A DNA stretch of 64,000 bases from Bacillus sp. NEB1478 (lineage in GTDB: Bacteria; Bacillota; Bacilli; Bacillales; Fictibacillaceae): the NCBI RefSeq assembly GCF_031582965.1, contig NZ_CP134049.1, positions 1,426,001 through 1,490,000 of the forward strand, in the 5' to 3' direction. Under the pieces are notes generated by a model that searched no databases, had not been told where the DNA came from, and saw nothing but the letters and a program-made list of their open reading frames with translations. The stretch's first letter is position 1; the number at the start of each line of letters is the position of its first letter. Shown in pieces: positions 8,550 to 17,758 of this stretch. A program made the translations under genes and the position numbers.

Positions 8550-9110
8550 ATGATGAATATTTGTTTATCCCATACATTGGAGTTTCATTCATTGGAAGGT
8601 GAAAAAATCTACTTTAAAGCCTTAAAGTTAGATGATGCTCATGAGATACATGATTATGCGTCAGATAAAGAAGTTTCACGATTTATTGGTTGGAAATTAA
8701 TGAATACTTTGAGGGAAACTCGTGAGTACATTGAATTAATGTTAGAACGTGAGTCGGCAGGTACTCATTTATATTCCTCTATTGTTCATAAATTAACCAA
8801 TGAAATTATCGGAACAGCTATGGTTTTCAATTTTGACCAAGTTGCAAACAAAGCTGAAATTGGTTATGTATTACACAAAGATCATTGGGGTAAGGGGTAT
8901 GGAACAGAGGCTGTTGAATTGATAAGTGATTTTGCATTTAAATCACTAAATCTTCATAAAATCCATGCAATTGTATCTGCAGCAAATATAGGTTCAGCAC
9001 GGATTCTTGAAAAGAACAGTTTTGAGTGTGAAGGGCGATTAAAAGACAACTACTTTATTGAAGATAAGTATTATGATGCATTACTTTTCGGCAAAATTAC
9101 TGACCTATAA
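8550..9110 (+). CDS. GNAT acetyltransferase, RimJ/RimL-like
   Basis: 186 residues. The GNAT fold is seen in the order beta1 (EKIYFKALKLDDA), a SDKEVSRFIGW helix, beta4 (AEIGYVLHKDHWGKGYGTEA, with the acetyl-CoA Q/R-x-x-G-x-G/A equivalent HWGKGYG) and the C-terminal SARILEKNSFECEGRL that is typical of ribosomal-protein N-acetyltransferases and their drug- or peptide-acetylating relatives. The substrate is unknown. ATG 8550 is preceded by AAGGGGG; ATG 8553 is an equally possible start. Monocistronic. Confidence 0.8.
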   Translation: MMNICLSHTLEFHSLEGEKIYFKALKLDDAHEIHDYASDKEVSRFIGWKLMNTLRETREYIELMLERESAGTHLYSSIVHKLTNEIIGTAMVFNFDQVANKAEIGYVLHKDHWGKGYGTEAVELISDFAFKSLNLHKIHAIVSAANIGSARILEKNSFECEGRLKDNYFIEDKYYDALLFGKITDL

Positions 9111-9194
9111 CCTTTACATCAAAATACGATGATAATCAAATTAAAGATAAAATTAGTAAAAAGGAAAATATTTTAGATGATTTGAGGGGATATT

Positions 9195-9674
9195 TTGGGA
9201 CTAGATAGTAACACATATAAATTATCAAATCAAAAAATAAATTTAGATCGATTAACTGATATATTCTTTAATGCATTTACCAACAAAAATGGAAAAAAAG
9301 CAAATGTACGTGTACTCAATGATTTATTTATTCCAGAGGGGATGATCATCAAAAATACGGATTCCATCCCCATCATTTACAATCTTCAACAATTTATCGA
9401 GCCGCGTGAAAAACTATTAAATGAAGGGCACTTAACTGATTTCAAAGAAGAAGAAATAAACGAAATCACAGAGATTTTTGGTAATATCGCCCACCGTTTC
9501 AGCTTATACCGAAAATCAGGAGTGTTGGATGGAGATTCATTCGAGACGTTGGGGATGAAAACGATGCAGTTTATTCAAACTCCAAGTGGTTGGAAGATCA
9601 GTTCCGTAGCATGGGATGATGAAAGAAAAGACTTAACCATACCTGAAAGATATCGGAATAATACAAACAGATAA
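9195..9674 (+). CDS. NTF2/SnoaL-like domain protein of unknown function
   Basis: 159 residues from TTG 9195, with GAGGGG at 9183-9188. It begins with a helix pair (LDRLTDIFFNAFTNKNGKKA), then LFIPEGMIIK, an IAHRFSLYRKSG strand and a terminal MQFIQTPSGWKISSVAWDDE, the usual curved-sheet ending of SnoaL/DUF4440-type NTF2-like proteins. Such proteins are small-molecule-binding or isomerase-like, and no catalytic residue can be assigned. A hairpin with an A-family look (about 9711-9742) follows. Confidence 0.55.
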   Translation: MGLDSNTYKLSNQKINLDRLTDIFFNAFTNKNGKKANVRVLNDLFIPEGMIIKNTDSIPIIYNLQQFIEPREKLLNEGHLTDFKEEEINEITEIFGNIAHRFSLYRKSGVLDGDSFETLGMKTMQFIQTPSGWKISSVAWDDERKDLTIPERYRNNTNR

Positions 9675-9846
9675 CGGCTGGTTCTTTTTTGTGGATTGCG
9701 TCTTCAACGGGTGCTTATCTTTAAATAGGTAAGTATCTTTTTTTATTAGAATAAATAGATGAGCTAAGTTTGAAATGATTTTTATTAAGCAATCGAGCAG
9801 GATTGTGTAACAAAGACTTGTTATCTAATTATTATGGAGGTGTTCT

Positions 9847-10155
9847 TTGAAAAGGTTTTCAGGTTTACTTATAATATTAATTTCTTTAATGCTTACATCT
9901 TGCGAGGAAATTTTTACATCCACTGCTTCATCCCTAATTGTAGTAGAAAAAGGAAACTCCAAGGATTACAAAGAATATTGGATAAATGCATATGACCCCA
10001 ACAACCAAACAAAAGACGAGACTTTTAAGATTGTTGTAAAAGAGGAAATGGTGTGGAACTTGATTGAGGATAATAAAGAGTATTTCGCTTCGTATTCAAA
10101 AAAAGGAAAAAAACCTTGGTTTTTAGAACAAATAGAGAATACAGAATTAAAATAA
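9847..10155 (+). CDS. Small lipoprotein of unknown function
   Basis: 102 residues from TTG 9847 behind TGGAGGTG. The signal peptide MKRFSGLLIILISLM leads to the lipobox LTSC, so the mature protein should start at Cys19 and be tethered to the outer face of the membrane. The mature part is about 84 residues, polar, with no recognised domain. Flanking B-type repeats lie on both sides (about 9785-9813 and 10175-10208). Confidence 0.7.
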   Translation: MKRFSGLLIILISLMLTSCEEIFTSTASSLIVVEKGNSKDYKEYWINAYDPNNQTKDETFKIVVKEEMVWNLIEDNKEYFASYSKKGKKPWFLEQIENTELK

Positions 10156-10772
10156 TAGTGAAATTTGAAACAACACTTATTCAACAATCAGGTGCGATTG
10201 TTGAAGAATTACCTATAATTTAGTTGGACCAAAATCCAGACCGAAATCGGACCAAAATTATTTAAAAAGATATGATACATTATAAAAAACCTTAAATTTA
10301 AAAGGCGATAATATCAGCTTTTTTTACAATTATAAAAAGGAAAAAAAGGGTGAGATATGCTCCGTACACAAGTTCATCATTGGAACCTCAAATCCATTTC
10401 GTGTTCGTGCCAACTTGATGCCAACTGAACTTGAAAAGTATTGAAATATTTTAAAAATCAAGACCATGAAAACCTTAATAAAATAAGATTGTTATAACTG
10501 TTAAATATGTTTTGAAAGCCATCGTTAATCAAGTTCGAGATGGAAGGTTCAATCGGATAAATTTTGAAAATCCTAGGTGTATAAGGGATATACCAAGGTT
10601 TATGTCTAAATTAGCTGCGTGCTTTTTTTTCGTGCCGATTCAGATTTAAATATAAAACTTTTTATGTTTTATTCCAAAAACGGACCAGATTGTTGAAGAT
10701 GTAGTTTAGCATTAATAGTGGGGAGCCTTATCATAAGTAAATGAGGTTTTTATTCTACACAAAGAAATAAAT
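10156..10772. other. Long intergenic stretch without a supported gene
   Basis: A well-conserved B-type repeat (about 10175-10208, TTCAACAATC..GATTGTTGAA dyad) opens the region. The remainder is AT-rich with short broken frames and no recognisable domain. It may hold remains of a decayed gene (about 10340-10440) but I cannot identify one. Confidence 0.4.
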
Positions 10773-10802
10773 GACACCTAGATTGCACTATGTCTAGGTG
10801 TC
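10773..10802 (-). terminator. Terminator hairpin downstream of the BenE-like gene
   Basis: GACACCTAGA (10773-10782) pairs perfectly with TCTAGGTGTC (10793-10802) around a 10-base loop. It lies 45 bases after the stop of the minus-strand transporter gene. The flanking T-runs are short in both directions, so strength is uncertain. Confidence 0.6.
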
Positions 10803-10847
10803 CGTTTATTGTGTCATGAGATGTATCCGAGGTCTAAAGAAACGGTG

Positions 10848-12119
10848 TTAGGAAATTTTGTCCTTGTAAAGAGCTTCACTCAAGTTAGTTTCATTGTTCT
10901 GGTCCCTTGATTCGGATATATAAAAATCTTGTTTATCCAAGAATACGGTTGCCAAGGTACCTCCAACCAGACCCCAGAATGGCGCTCCGATATGGAGAAT
11001 AGAGATCCCAGAGATTGTGATTATAAAAGAAAAGAGGGCGCCTGATTTGAAGGGACCAGAGAAACTCATTTTCAAAGAGTCAACCAGTACACTAATCATG
11101 GCGATGCCACCTAGTAATTGAATTAATGAGGCAGGAATGACATGTGGAATTTGCGAAGCTATTGGAGAGAATAGAGCAAATAGACAGGATAATACTCCTA
11201 ATACAATAGCAGCGACATACCTATGTTCAAGTTTGCCTGATTCTTTATTAACAAGTAAGCCCGTCATGGGACCTGCAATACAGGCTGGGTGGCCCCCAAA
11301 AAAAGCATTAATAATGGTACCGATTCCGCTCCAATTGGTCATGGCATTGATCGGTGGACGATAGCCATGGGTCTCTAACATAGCAATCCCTTGGGCATTT
11401 TGAATGGCAATAACCGTTAAGAGTAACGGAATGACAAGTTCCCCTACAACGGAAAAACTAAATGATGGGATGATAAAATGGGGAATGCCCATTGTTATAT
11501 GGAGATGCTGTACAAAAACGTTCGGCAAAAATTTAAGACAAAGAATTGCTGCAATGATGGCTCCTAATATAGGCGGAAACTTTTTTGAAAATCGCAAGAA
11601 AAAAGAAAGAGCAAGAAAGACAAGTAACGGGATTCCGTTGAGTAAAGGATTTTTTACAACCGAGCCGATCATTTCAGTTCCGAAAGGGAGTAAGACGCCT
11701 GACACCATCCCCATCATAACCGGCATAGGCAAAACCTTCATCAATTTTGTAACAAGGCCAGATAATCCTAAAAGAAAAATAAGGATCCCGGTTATAATAT
11801 AGGCACCAACCACTTGGTTGAAAGAATAATGGGTTAAGCTTGAGCCGACAAGAATGGCTCCAGGTATTGAAAAGGCATATCCTATGGGTTGCCCATAATA
11901 TAAAGAGACGATGAGCGTTAGGAGTCCTCCCATTCCATAAATGGCGAAAATCCATGAGCTGGTTGTGCTATCAGACAAATGACCTTTTGCAGCAGCTTGT
12001 AAAACAATTAATAATGGTCCTGCTGAACCAAAAAGCCACGCCACAAATCCATTCGATATATTCCCAACCGATAAAAGCTTAGGAAATTGTATGGTATTTT
12101 TTTTGAACAACAAAGTCAC
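10848..12119 (-). CDS. BenE-family (benzoate/H+ symporter-like) transporter
   Basis: 423 residues with about 12 hydrophobic helices. The family-typical blocks are GQPIGYAFSIPGAILVG near residue 76, LPMPVMMGMVSGVLLPFG near 130, and FFGGHPACIAGPMTG near 268. BenE proteins are proton symporters for benzoate and related aromatic acids, but many Firmicute members are uncharacterised and no aromatic-catabolism genes are nearby, so the substrate is open. It is divergent from a LysR gene, with a perfect dyad in the shared promoter region. ATG 12119 has an AGGAGTGTG upstream. Confidence 0.8.
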   Translation of the reverse strand: MTLLFKKNTIQFPKLLSVGNISNGFVAWLFGSAGPLLIVLQAAAKGHLSDSTTSSWIFAIYGMGGLLTLIVSLYYGQPIGYAFSIPGAILVGSSLTHYSFNQVVGAYIITGILIFLLGLSGLVTKLMKVLPMPVMMGMVSGVLLPFGTEMIGSVVKNPLLNGIPLLVFLALSFFLRFSKKFPPILGAIIAAILCLKFLPNVFVQHLHITMGIPHFIIPSFSFSVVGELVIPLLLTVIAIQNAQGIAMLETHGYRPPINAMTNWSGIGTIINAFFGGHPACIAGPMTGLLVNKESGKLEHRYVAAIVLGVLSCLFALFSPIASQIPHVIPASLIQLLGGIAMISVLVDSLKMSFSGPFKSGALFSFIITISGISILHIGAPFWGLVGGTLATVFLDKQDFYISESRDQNNETNLSEALYKDKIS

Positions 12120-12138
12120 ACTCCTTCAACTTATGAAT

Positions 12139-12157
12139 TACACTACATCTTAGTGTA
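12139..12157. promoter_or_regulatory. Probable LysR operator between benE-like gene and its regulator
   Basis: A perfect inverted repeat TACACTA-CATCT-TAGTGTA sits in the 113-base divergent gap. It fits the LysR-type T-N11-A architecture and lies 20 bases upstream of the transporter start. It is most likely the binding site of the divergent regulator. Confidence 0.6.
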
Positions 12158-12232
12158 TACTCAATTTATTAATACTTAAAATATCTGTTTTATCTTTTTA
12201 CTATATCTTTTGGATATGATGGAGGTTTCATC

Positions 12233-13102
12233 TTGGATATTCGACAGTTAAAATACTTTGTCACTATAGCAGAAGAAGGTAAGATCACGACCGCTGCAAA
12301 GAAATTAAATATGGCTCAACCCCCTTTGAGCAAACAACTCAAACAAATGGAAGAAGAGCTAGGCGTCATTTTATTTGATCGAGATAACAAAAGTCTTAAT
12401 TTAACCTTGGAGGGAGAAAGATTACTTCTTCGAGCAAAAGAACTTTTAAATAAACTTGATGAAACAATGGTTGAAGTTCAAGAAATGAGGAAAGACGCCA
12501 GTGGGATTTTATCTGTTGGATCCAATCTTTATTGTGCATCTTTAATTCTTTCTAAGGTGGTAGATATTCGTGAGAAAAATCCTGGTCTTACCTTCAAAGT
12601 ATGGGAAGGTGAAACGATTCATCTCATAAAAATGTTATCTAAACGTCAGATTGAGATTGCGATAACAAATAGTCCAATAACAGAAAAAAGCATCTCTCAA
12701 ATGACATTGGAAAGTGACCCATATGTGCTTGTTTTGCCTGAAAAATGGACGTGGAGTGGATCGGAACAATGCAGGTTAGAGGAAATCACCGATTTGCCAT
12801 TGATTCTTCTGCGACCAAACTATGGTTTGGGTGCGTATGGACAAATTGTTAATGAATTTCAACGGTTAGATTTAGAACCAAATATACTGTGCGAATGTCA
12901 GGATTTAATTATGTTACTTGGTCTCGTTTCATCGGGGTTTGGTGCAACGATCTTACCGCACTCGTTATTATCCCTCCATTCATTGGGAGGATTGAGAGTC
13001 ATTCAGCTAATGGAACAGACCTTAATATCTGAACCCAAAGTAATTTGGAGAAAGAATAGTTACTTATCAAAAGCAGCAAAAGAATTTTTAAAACTTTTTT
13101 AG
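12233..13102 (+). CDS. LysR-family transcriptional regulator (divergent to BenE-like transporter)
   Basis: 289 residues from TTG 12233 behind ATGGAGG. The N-terminal HTH is canonical (MDIRQLKYFVTIAEEGKITT then AAKKLNMAQPPLSKQLKQME). The effector domain begins near residue 88 (GILSVGSN) and shows the two-lobed fold. The orientation and the 19-base dyad in the shared intergenic region imply that it regulates the BenE-like transporter and itself. The inducer is unknown. It resembles CitR/GltC-type regulators in overall length. Confidence 0.85.
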   Translation: MDIRQLKYFVTIAEEGKITTAAKKLNMAQPPLSKQLKQMEEELGVILFDRDNKSLNLTLEGERLLLRAKELLNKLDETMVEVQEMRKDASGILSVGSNLYCASLILSKVVDIREKNPGLTFKVWEGETIHLIKMLSKRQIEIAITNSPITEKSISQMTLESDPYVLVLPEKWTWSGSEQCRLEEITDLPLILLRPNYGLGAYGQIVNEFQRLDLEPNILCECQDLIMLLGLVSSGFGATILPHSLLSLHSLGGLRVIQLMEQTLISEPKVIWRKNSYLSKAAKEFLKLF

Positions 13103-13365
13103 ACACCAAAATTGTTTACTCAAAAGTAAAAGACTTCAACGTTGAAACATGGATTAAAAAGCGAAGCAATTTTGTAACGTGTTATTCCACGGTCGGGTGC
13201 GCTTGCTGAAGATCCAAAGAGCTGTTTCAGTAGCTCTTCTTATTCACCTAAAAGGCAGGTTAGTTGAAGTATGAGCTTAGAAAACTAGAGATAAAAAGTT
13301 TATTTAGAACATAGAAACATATAAGAGGGAATATTGGAACCGAGTAAAAACAAAGGAGGGTTGTA
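13103..13365. other. Intergenic: B-type repeat and a short hairpin
   Basis: A B-type repeat is at about 13180-13212 (CCACGGTCGGGTGCGCTTGCTGAAG), followed by an AAGAGCT / AGCTCTT hairpin (13217-13238). These probably terminate the LysR gene. No other feature is seen. Confidence 0.45.
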
Positions 13366-13548
13366 ATGAATGGTGACCCCATAGAATTTATATTAACTTG
13401 GGTGGCTTACATTAGCCTTGCATTTCTTGTTTGTAGAGTGCTGTGGGAAATATTCGCTTTTATTTGGATAGTCATCTTGCAAAAAAAAGATTATGACCGC
13501 TTTCTTTTCTGGATAAAGCCAAAGTTAAAAAGAAAACTCAATAAATAG
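13366..13548 (+). CDS. Small single-pass membrane protein, unknown
   Basis: 60 residues from ATG 13366 with an excellent AAAGGAGGG. One or two hydrophobic helices (about residues 8-38) are followed by a strongly basic tail (KPKLKRKLNK), predicting an N-out/C-in anchor with a cationic cytoplasmic end. No family is recognised. An A-type hairpin (about 13675-13712) lies downstream. Confidence 0.5.
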   Translation: MNGDPIEFILTWVAYISLAFLVCRVLWEIFAFIWIVILQKKDYDRFLFWIKPKLKRKLNK

Positions 13549-13752
13549 AAAAAAAGAAAAAAGCTCTAAGAATGAGTACAAACTTATATTGTATATACCA
13601 GAAAGATATCCCTTTAAATTAAGAATTTTCTTAGATAATTTAACTGGAAAAGTAAAATCCTTATTCAAGTAACGGGTGCATTTCTTCAAGAAGGAGAAAT
13701 GCTTTTTTATGGAATGAACTAAAGACAATCCAAACTACTAGGAGATAGAGAT

Positions 13753-14532
13753 ATGAACACTGTGAAACAGAATAGCAAAGCTTGGGACAAAAAAGTAGAA
13801 GAAGGTTCGGTATATACAAAGGCTGTATCCAAAGAGATTATCGAAAAGAGCAAAATAGGAGAATGGACGATTACTGTAACAGCAGGAAAACCAGTACCGA
13901 AAAGTTGGTTTCCTAGTTCTTTAAAAGGACTAAAGATACTCTGTCTAGCTTCTGGAGGTGGACAACAAGGCCCAGTCCTAGCAGCCACTGGGGCAGAAGT
14001 AACCGTTTTGGACATTTCAAGAAAACAATTAGAAAAAGATGAATTAGTTGCTACGAAAAATGATTTAGAGCTAACTACGATTCAGGGAGATATGTCTGAT
14101 CTATCTGTATTTGGTGATGAATCTTTTGATCTTATTGTGCATCCAGTAGCAAACTTATTTGTTGAAGATATAACTCCTGTTTGGAAGGAAGCATCTAGAG
14201 TATTAAAAGACAAGGGCGTTCTTATTTCGGGATTTACTAATCCTCTATTGTTTATTTTTGATGACGAAGAGGATATGAAGGGGAATCTTGTTGTGAAAAA
14301 CTCAATTCCTTCATCCACGTTAGATCATATGACTAGTGAAGAAATAACTGAACATTTGATGGCTAATAAGACTATTGAGTACGGTCATAGTTTAGAGGCA
14401 CAAATACAGGGGCAAATTGACGCTGGTTTTGTTATTACAGGTTTATACGAAGATGATTTTCGTGGAAGTCGACCACTCGATAAATTTATAAAATGCTTTG
14501 TAGCAACTCGTGCGGTCAAAATGAAATTCTAG
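13753..14532 (+). CDS. Class I SAM-dependent methyltransferase
   Basis: 259 residues. The SAM-binding motif I is LCLASGGGQQGPVLAA (about residues 63-78), motif II acidic end VTVLDIS near 86, post-motif GDMSDLSVF near 110 and motif IV FDLIVHPVAN near 124; the Rossmann methyltransferase order is complete. HPVAN and the lidded C-terminus resemble UbiE/Tam-like small-molecule methyltransferases. The acceptor is unknown. It sits between a small membrane protein gene and an A/B repeat pair (14550-14630), so it is likely transcribed alone. Confidence 0.8.
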   Translation: MNTVKQNSKAWDKKVEEGSVYTKAVSKEIIEKSKIGEWTITVTAGKPVPKSWFPSSLKGLKILCLASGGGQQGPVLAATGAEVTVLDISRKQLEKDELVATKNDLELTTIQGDMSDLSVFGDESFDLIVHPVANLFVEDITPVWKEASRVLKDKGVLISGFTNPLLFIFDDEEDMKGNLVVKNSIPSSTLDHMTSEEITEHLMANKTIEYGHSLEAQIQGQIDAGFVITGLYEDDFRGSRPLDKFIKCFVATRAVKMKF

Positions 14533-14549
14533 TAATAACTTTTTTATTC

Positions 14550-14632
14550 AACGGGTGCATTTCTTCAAAAAGTAGAAGTGTAATTTTTATTGAACTTATC
14601 CAACAATCGAGCAGGATTGTTGAATAAGTAAT
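14550..14632. repeat. Composite A+B dispersed repeat (best-preserved pair)
   Basis: An A-type piece (GGGTGCATTTCTTCAAAAAG, about 14553-14590) is followed directly by a B-type piece whose arms TTATCCAACAATC and GATTGTTGAATAA form a near-perfect dyad (about 14597-14628). The same A-then-B order is seen at 1054-1125, 2186-2252 and 15826-15896. Confidence 0.65.
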
Positions 14633-14694
14633 GCAAGAATCCCTTGCTAGCTTTTTCCTATAACCATGAGAAAATTTATGTAAGGAGGGACGTT

Positions 14695-15822
14695 ATGAAT
14701 ATTGGTGAGAAGTTAAAATTGAGAAGAAAAAAAGCGAGATATACCCAAGAAAGAGTCGCCGAAATGATGAATATTACAAGGCAGACTTTATCAAATTGGG
14801 AAATAGGCAAGAACTATCCTGATATCGATTCTATCATTACACTTAGCCGTATTTATAAACTCTCTTTGGACGAATTGCTTTTAGGAAAAATCTTTTTCAA
14901 GGGAGTGTTAGAAGTGAAGAAAAAAAGGTCAGAAGATCAAATAAAAAAAATTATCAAAAATCACTTTTCTTCAGTAAGAAATATTAAAGAACTTCATGGA
15001 GGATTGGTTTCACAAACGTTCTATTTCGAGGAAGACAACAATCATTATGTCATTCAAATTGGGAACCGTGAAGAAATTTATAAGAAAGAAAAATGGGTGT
15101 ATTCGTTTCTCAAACAAACATTTCCCGTCCGCAATGTCTTACATGTGGGAGTGATGGAAGATCATGATACAGCTTACTCTATATCGGAATATATTGAAGG
15201 GTCAAAAGTGTTTGATTTGAACAGCCAAGAGTTATTCGATATTGCATCTGATCTGATGAGAAAATTAGAGAGGCTTGAATCAGTTGATGTTTCGAATCAA
15301 CAAGGTTATGGACGTTATGACGATATGGGTCATGCAGCATTTCCAACATGGATCCACTTCATCAAAGCCATCTTCAATAAAGATATTTATAATTGGGGAG
15401 CACTTGAATCGAAAGGATTAGATACAGAAGTAGTCAATAAAGCCATGAAAGAAATAGATTCTTTTATCGGGAGTATTACATTAGAAAAGAAAAATTTGGT
15501 TCATGGGGATTTAGGCTCCTTTAATGTACTAGCTAAAGACGGGAAGGTAACTGGTGTCATTGATTGGAGTCTTTCTATGTACGGAGATCACTTGTACGAT
15601 AAAGCAAACATCCTATTCTGGAATGAAGATAAACTTCAGCCGTTCATTCAAAAAATCACAAAGAAATATATCGTTTCAAGTGAAATAAAGGAAAGAATGT
15701 ATTGTTACATGCTTCGCATAGGACTAGAAGAAATCTATAATACAGTGATCCTTGATGAAGTCGGATATGACATCGAATGGGTGGCGAACCGATTAAAACA
15801 GATTACAGAGAACTTTTTATAA
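14695..15822 (+). CDS. XRE helix-turn-helix fused to aminoglycoside-phosphotransferase-like kinase
   Basis: 375 residues from ATG 14695 (AAGGAGGG upstream). Residues 1-65 form a Cro/CI-type HTH (GEKLKLRRKKARYTQERVAE, then RQTLSNWEIGKNYPD). Residues 85-375 form an APH/choline-kinase-like domain with the catalytic loop VHGDLGSFNVLA and the metal-binding GVIDWS. An internal GGGAG followed by GTG at 14914 could start the kinase alone in the same frame. Whether the kinase inactivates an antibiotic or phosphorylates a metabolite that the HTH senses cannot be read from sequence. The HTH lets it act as its own regulator. Confidence 0.75.
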   Translation: MNIGEKLKLRRKKARYTQERVAEMMNITRQTLSNWEIGKNYPDIDSIITLSRIYKLSLDELLLGKIFFKGVLEVKKKRSEDQIKKIIKNHFSSVRNIKELHGGLVSQTFYFEEDNNHYVIQIGNREEIYKKEKWVYSFLKQTFPVRNVLHVGVMEDHDTAYSISEYIEGSKVFDLNSQELFDIASDLMRKLERLESVDVSNQQGYGRYDDMGHAAFPTWIHFIKAIFNKDIYNWGALESKGLDTEVVNKAMKEIDSFIGSITLEKKNLVHGDLGSFNVLAKDGKVTGVIDWSLSMYGDHLYDKANILFWNEDKLQPFIQKITKKYIVSSEIKERMYCYMLRIGLEEIYNTVILDEVGYDIEWVANRLKQITENFL

Positions 15823-15825
15823 GAC

Positions 15826-15896
15826 GGCAGGTGCATTTCTTCAAGGAGGAGAAGTGCACCTTTTTATTGAATTAAAGCGCAGCATTGTGGAGTAAG
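15826..15896. repeat. Composite A+B dispersed repeat
   Basis: Hairpin AGGTGCATTTCTTC / GAGAAGTGCACCT followed by TTTTTATT (A-type, a likely terminator for the kinase gene) then a degenerate B piece with GCAGCATTGTGGAATAAG-like sequence; another partial B copy follows at about 15897-15925. Confidence 0.6.
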
Positions 15897-15968
15897 ATTC
15901 TATTCAATCGGCAGTATTATGAAAAAGGATTAAGGTGTTCTCATTATGTTGTTAAGAAGGAGGCAGGC

Positions 15969-16073
15969 ATGAACAATAATAGACTAATTAAAAAGTTTGA
16001 TAAACAAGCCAATACCTACGATCAAATAAGAGAAATCAATTCCAAATGTCAATCCCACTTTTATGTAAAGTGA
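15969..16073 (+). pseudogene. Truncated SAM-methyltransferase N-terminus
   Basis: ATG 15969 follows a perfect AAGGAGGCAGG. The product MNNNRLIKKFDKQANTYDQI plus 14 residues matches the usual start of UbiE/BioC-type methyltransferases (KxFDKxAxxYD), then stops before the SAM-binding motif. Nothing downstream restores the fold in any frame that I can see. I read it as the 5' stub of a deleted methyltransferase; a genuine 34-residue peptide cannot be excluded. Confidence 0.5.
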
Positions 16074-16232
16074 TTTTTATTTATAAGAAAATTATATATT
16101 GCTAAAGTCTGGAGAAGCTTGTGAAGATTGTACTTAGGCTAAACGGAGCAGTTTGCAGAAAGAAGAATTCCATAATGAAAAGAATAATATCCTTTAGAAA
16201 TTAAAAACATTTAATAAGAAAAGGAGTACCAG

Positions 16233-17225
16233 ATGGAGATTAATAATCGGATTACTGCTATATTGAATGATAACTATGGAATTGAAGCAACTTCAATAGA
16301 ACAACGTCCAGGCGGCTGGTCGGCTTTAGCATATTTCGTGGAAGATAAATGTGAAAAGTATTTTTAAAAAGTATATAACAAAAGAAAGCCGTCCATTGCT
16401 CAGTGGATTGATGCAATTGATAGATATACTCCCTTAGTAAAGTGGTTGCATAAACATACTGATTTAAAAAACAATCTCGTCAATCCAATCTTTACGAAAT
16501 TGAAAAGTAATAAATGTGAAGACGAACAGTACGTGTTTTTGCTTTCAGAATATATAGAGGGAACTACAATTGGTGACAAACAGCTAAGTCAAAATCAGGT
16601 AAATGAACTTGCTAAGATTCTTGGAATACTTCATAAAAACACTTCAAACATCCCTAATGAATTAAAACAGCAACAAATAAACGAAAGTTTTGACATAGAT
16701 TTCTGCGAATACTTATCTTCTTTTATTAATAACGATTTAGATAATACAGATGATATCGTTTTAGAAATTGTGAAGCCATATACAGGCACTTTATTAGAAA
16801 AGATTAACAGGATGAGGTATTTATCAAATATTTTGAAAAGCAAACCATACCAGTTTGTATTGTCCCATGCAGATGCTCATAATTGGAATGTTATGCAAGG
16901 GAAATACCTTATGCTTATTGACTGGGAATGTCTGAAACTTGCTCCACAAGAACAAGATCTGATTTTAATCATTACAGAACCATATGCTGCACAATTCTTA
17001 AATGAATACAGGAAATATATGATGTATGAGTCTCCTGATTTTGATGCCTTTGAATTTTATTTCTTAAAGAGGAAACTCGAAGATATTTGGGAGTGGATTA
17101 AGGACTTACGTTTTGAAGGTCTTGTAAAATCAGAAGAAGTAACACTCGAATTACTAAAGTTGAACCTTGATGCCTGTACAAGAACTGAGAGCTTTCGGTC
17201 TGACTTGAAAAAAGTTTTTAATTAA
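16233..17225 (+). pseudogene. APH-like phosphotransferase broken by one in-frame stop
   Basis: From ATG 16233 (AAAAGGAG upstream) the frame runs 44 codons (MEINNRITAILNDNYGIEAT and GGWSALAYFVED, a nucleotide-loop-like start), meets TAA at 16365-16367, then stays in the same frame for 285 more codons. The later part has the kinase catalytic block LSHADAHNWNVM and the metal motif LIDWE. A single TTA-to-TAA change would account for it. The portion from 16446 alone lacks the nucleotide-binding lobe. It is the second kinase of this type within 2 kb. A sequencing error or suppression is possible. Confidence 0.7.
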
Positions 17226-17336
17226 AAGGATAAAAAACTTAACACGATAGGCTACTCTTTGTTCAACGGGTAGGTCTGGTTAAAGCAGTAATCATAACCA
17301 TCATCTTGATCTTCCGCAATCTGGCGCATCTCTCTA

Positions 17337-17597
17337 ACGAGGAGAAGCGCACTTTTTTATATTAAAATCTATTGAAATTATAAAATGTAAAAAAGGTCAA
17401 AAAACTTACATACCGAATCTATAAAAAAATAAACAGTGTAAAAGTAAAGGAGGAAATAAATTGCTACTAAGCTAGCGGTGCGATAGGTGGCGCAGTTGCC
17501 CGAGCATTTTCAAGAGAGGGTGCGAAAGTTTTCATGGTTGGAAGGACATTAAAAACTCTCCAACAAATAGCAAAAGAAATTATTAATGCTGGAGGAT
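17337..17597 (+). pseudogene. Truncated duplicate of the SDR gene and its upstream region
   Basis: From the 3' arm of the A-type hairpin (about 17337) through about 17597 the sequence repeats 3327-3604 with few mismatches, including the AAAGGAGG ribosome site and TTG start (17461). Just after the start, 26 bases are missing, which breaks the frame, and homology ends at GCTGGAGGATT, where an unrelated minus-strand XRE relic begins. The intact parent is the SDR gene at 3445-4230. Confidence 0.85.
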
Positions 17598-17599
17598 TT

Positions 17600-17758
17600 A
17601 TTTTTGCGAATTTAGTAATGAGTTCATCTTCCACTTTTCTATTACCAGCTTCTATTCGATATAACACTATTATTGATTCCTAGCTTTTAAGATAAGGTCA
17701 ACTGTGACCAATTATTTTTTTCTCTTAAATATTTAATTCTATAGCCGATTAACGACAT
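17600..17758 (-). pseudogene. XRE-family repressor relic
   Basis: On the minus strand from ATG 17758, MSLIGYRIKYLREKNNWSQL is followed by TLS, a stop, then KLGINNSVIS and, after a frameshift, YRIEAGNRKVEDELITKFAK. Together these are a Cro/CI helix-turn-helix, broken by one nonsense codon and one frameshift and cut off by the duplicated SDR fragment. Upstream on the same strand (about 17780-17895) another open stretch, MEKYFGKLELVHSFYGAMPT, may be the start of a different lost gene. Confidence 0.65.
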
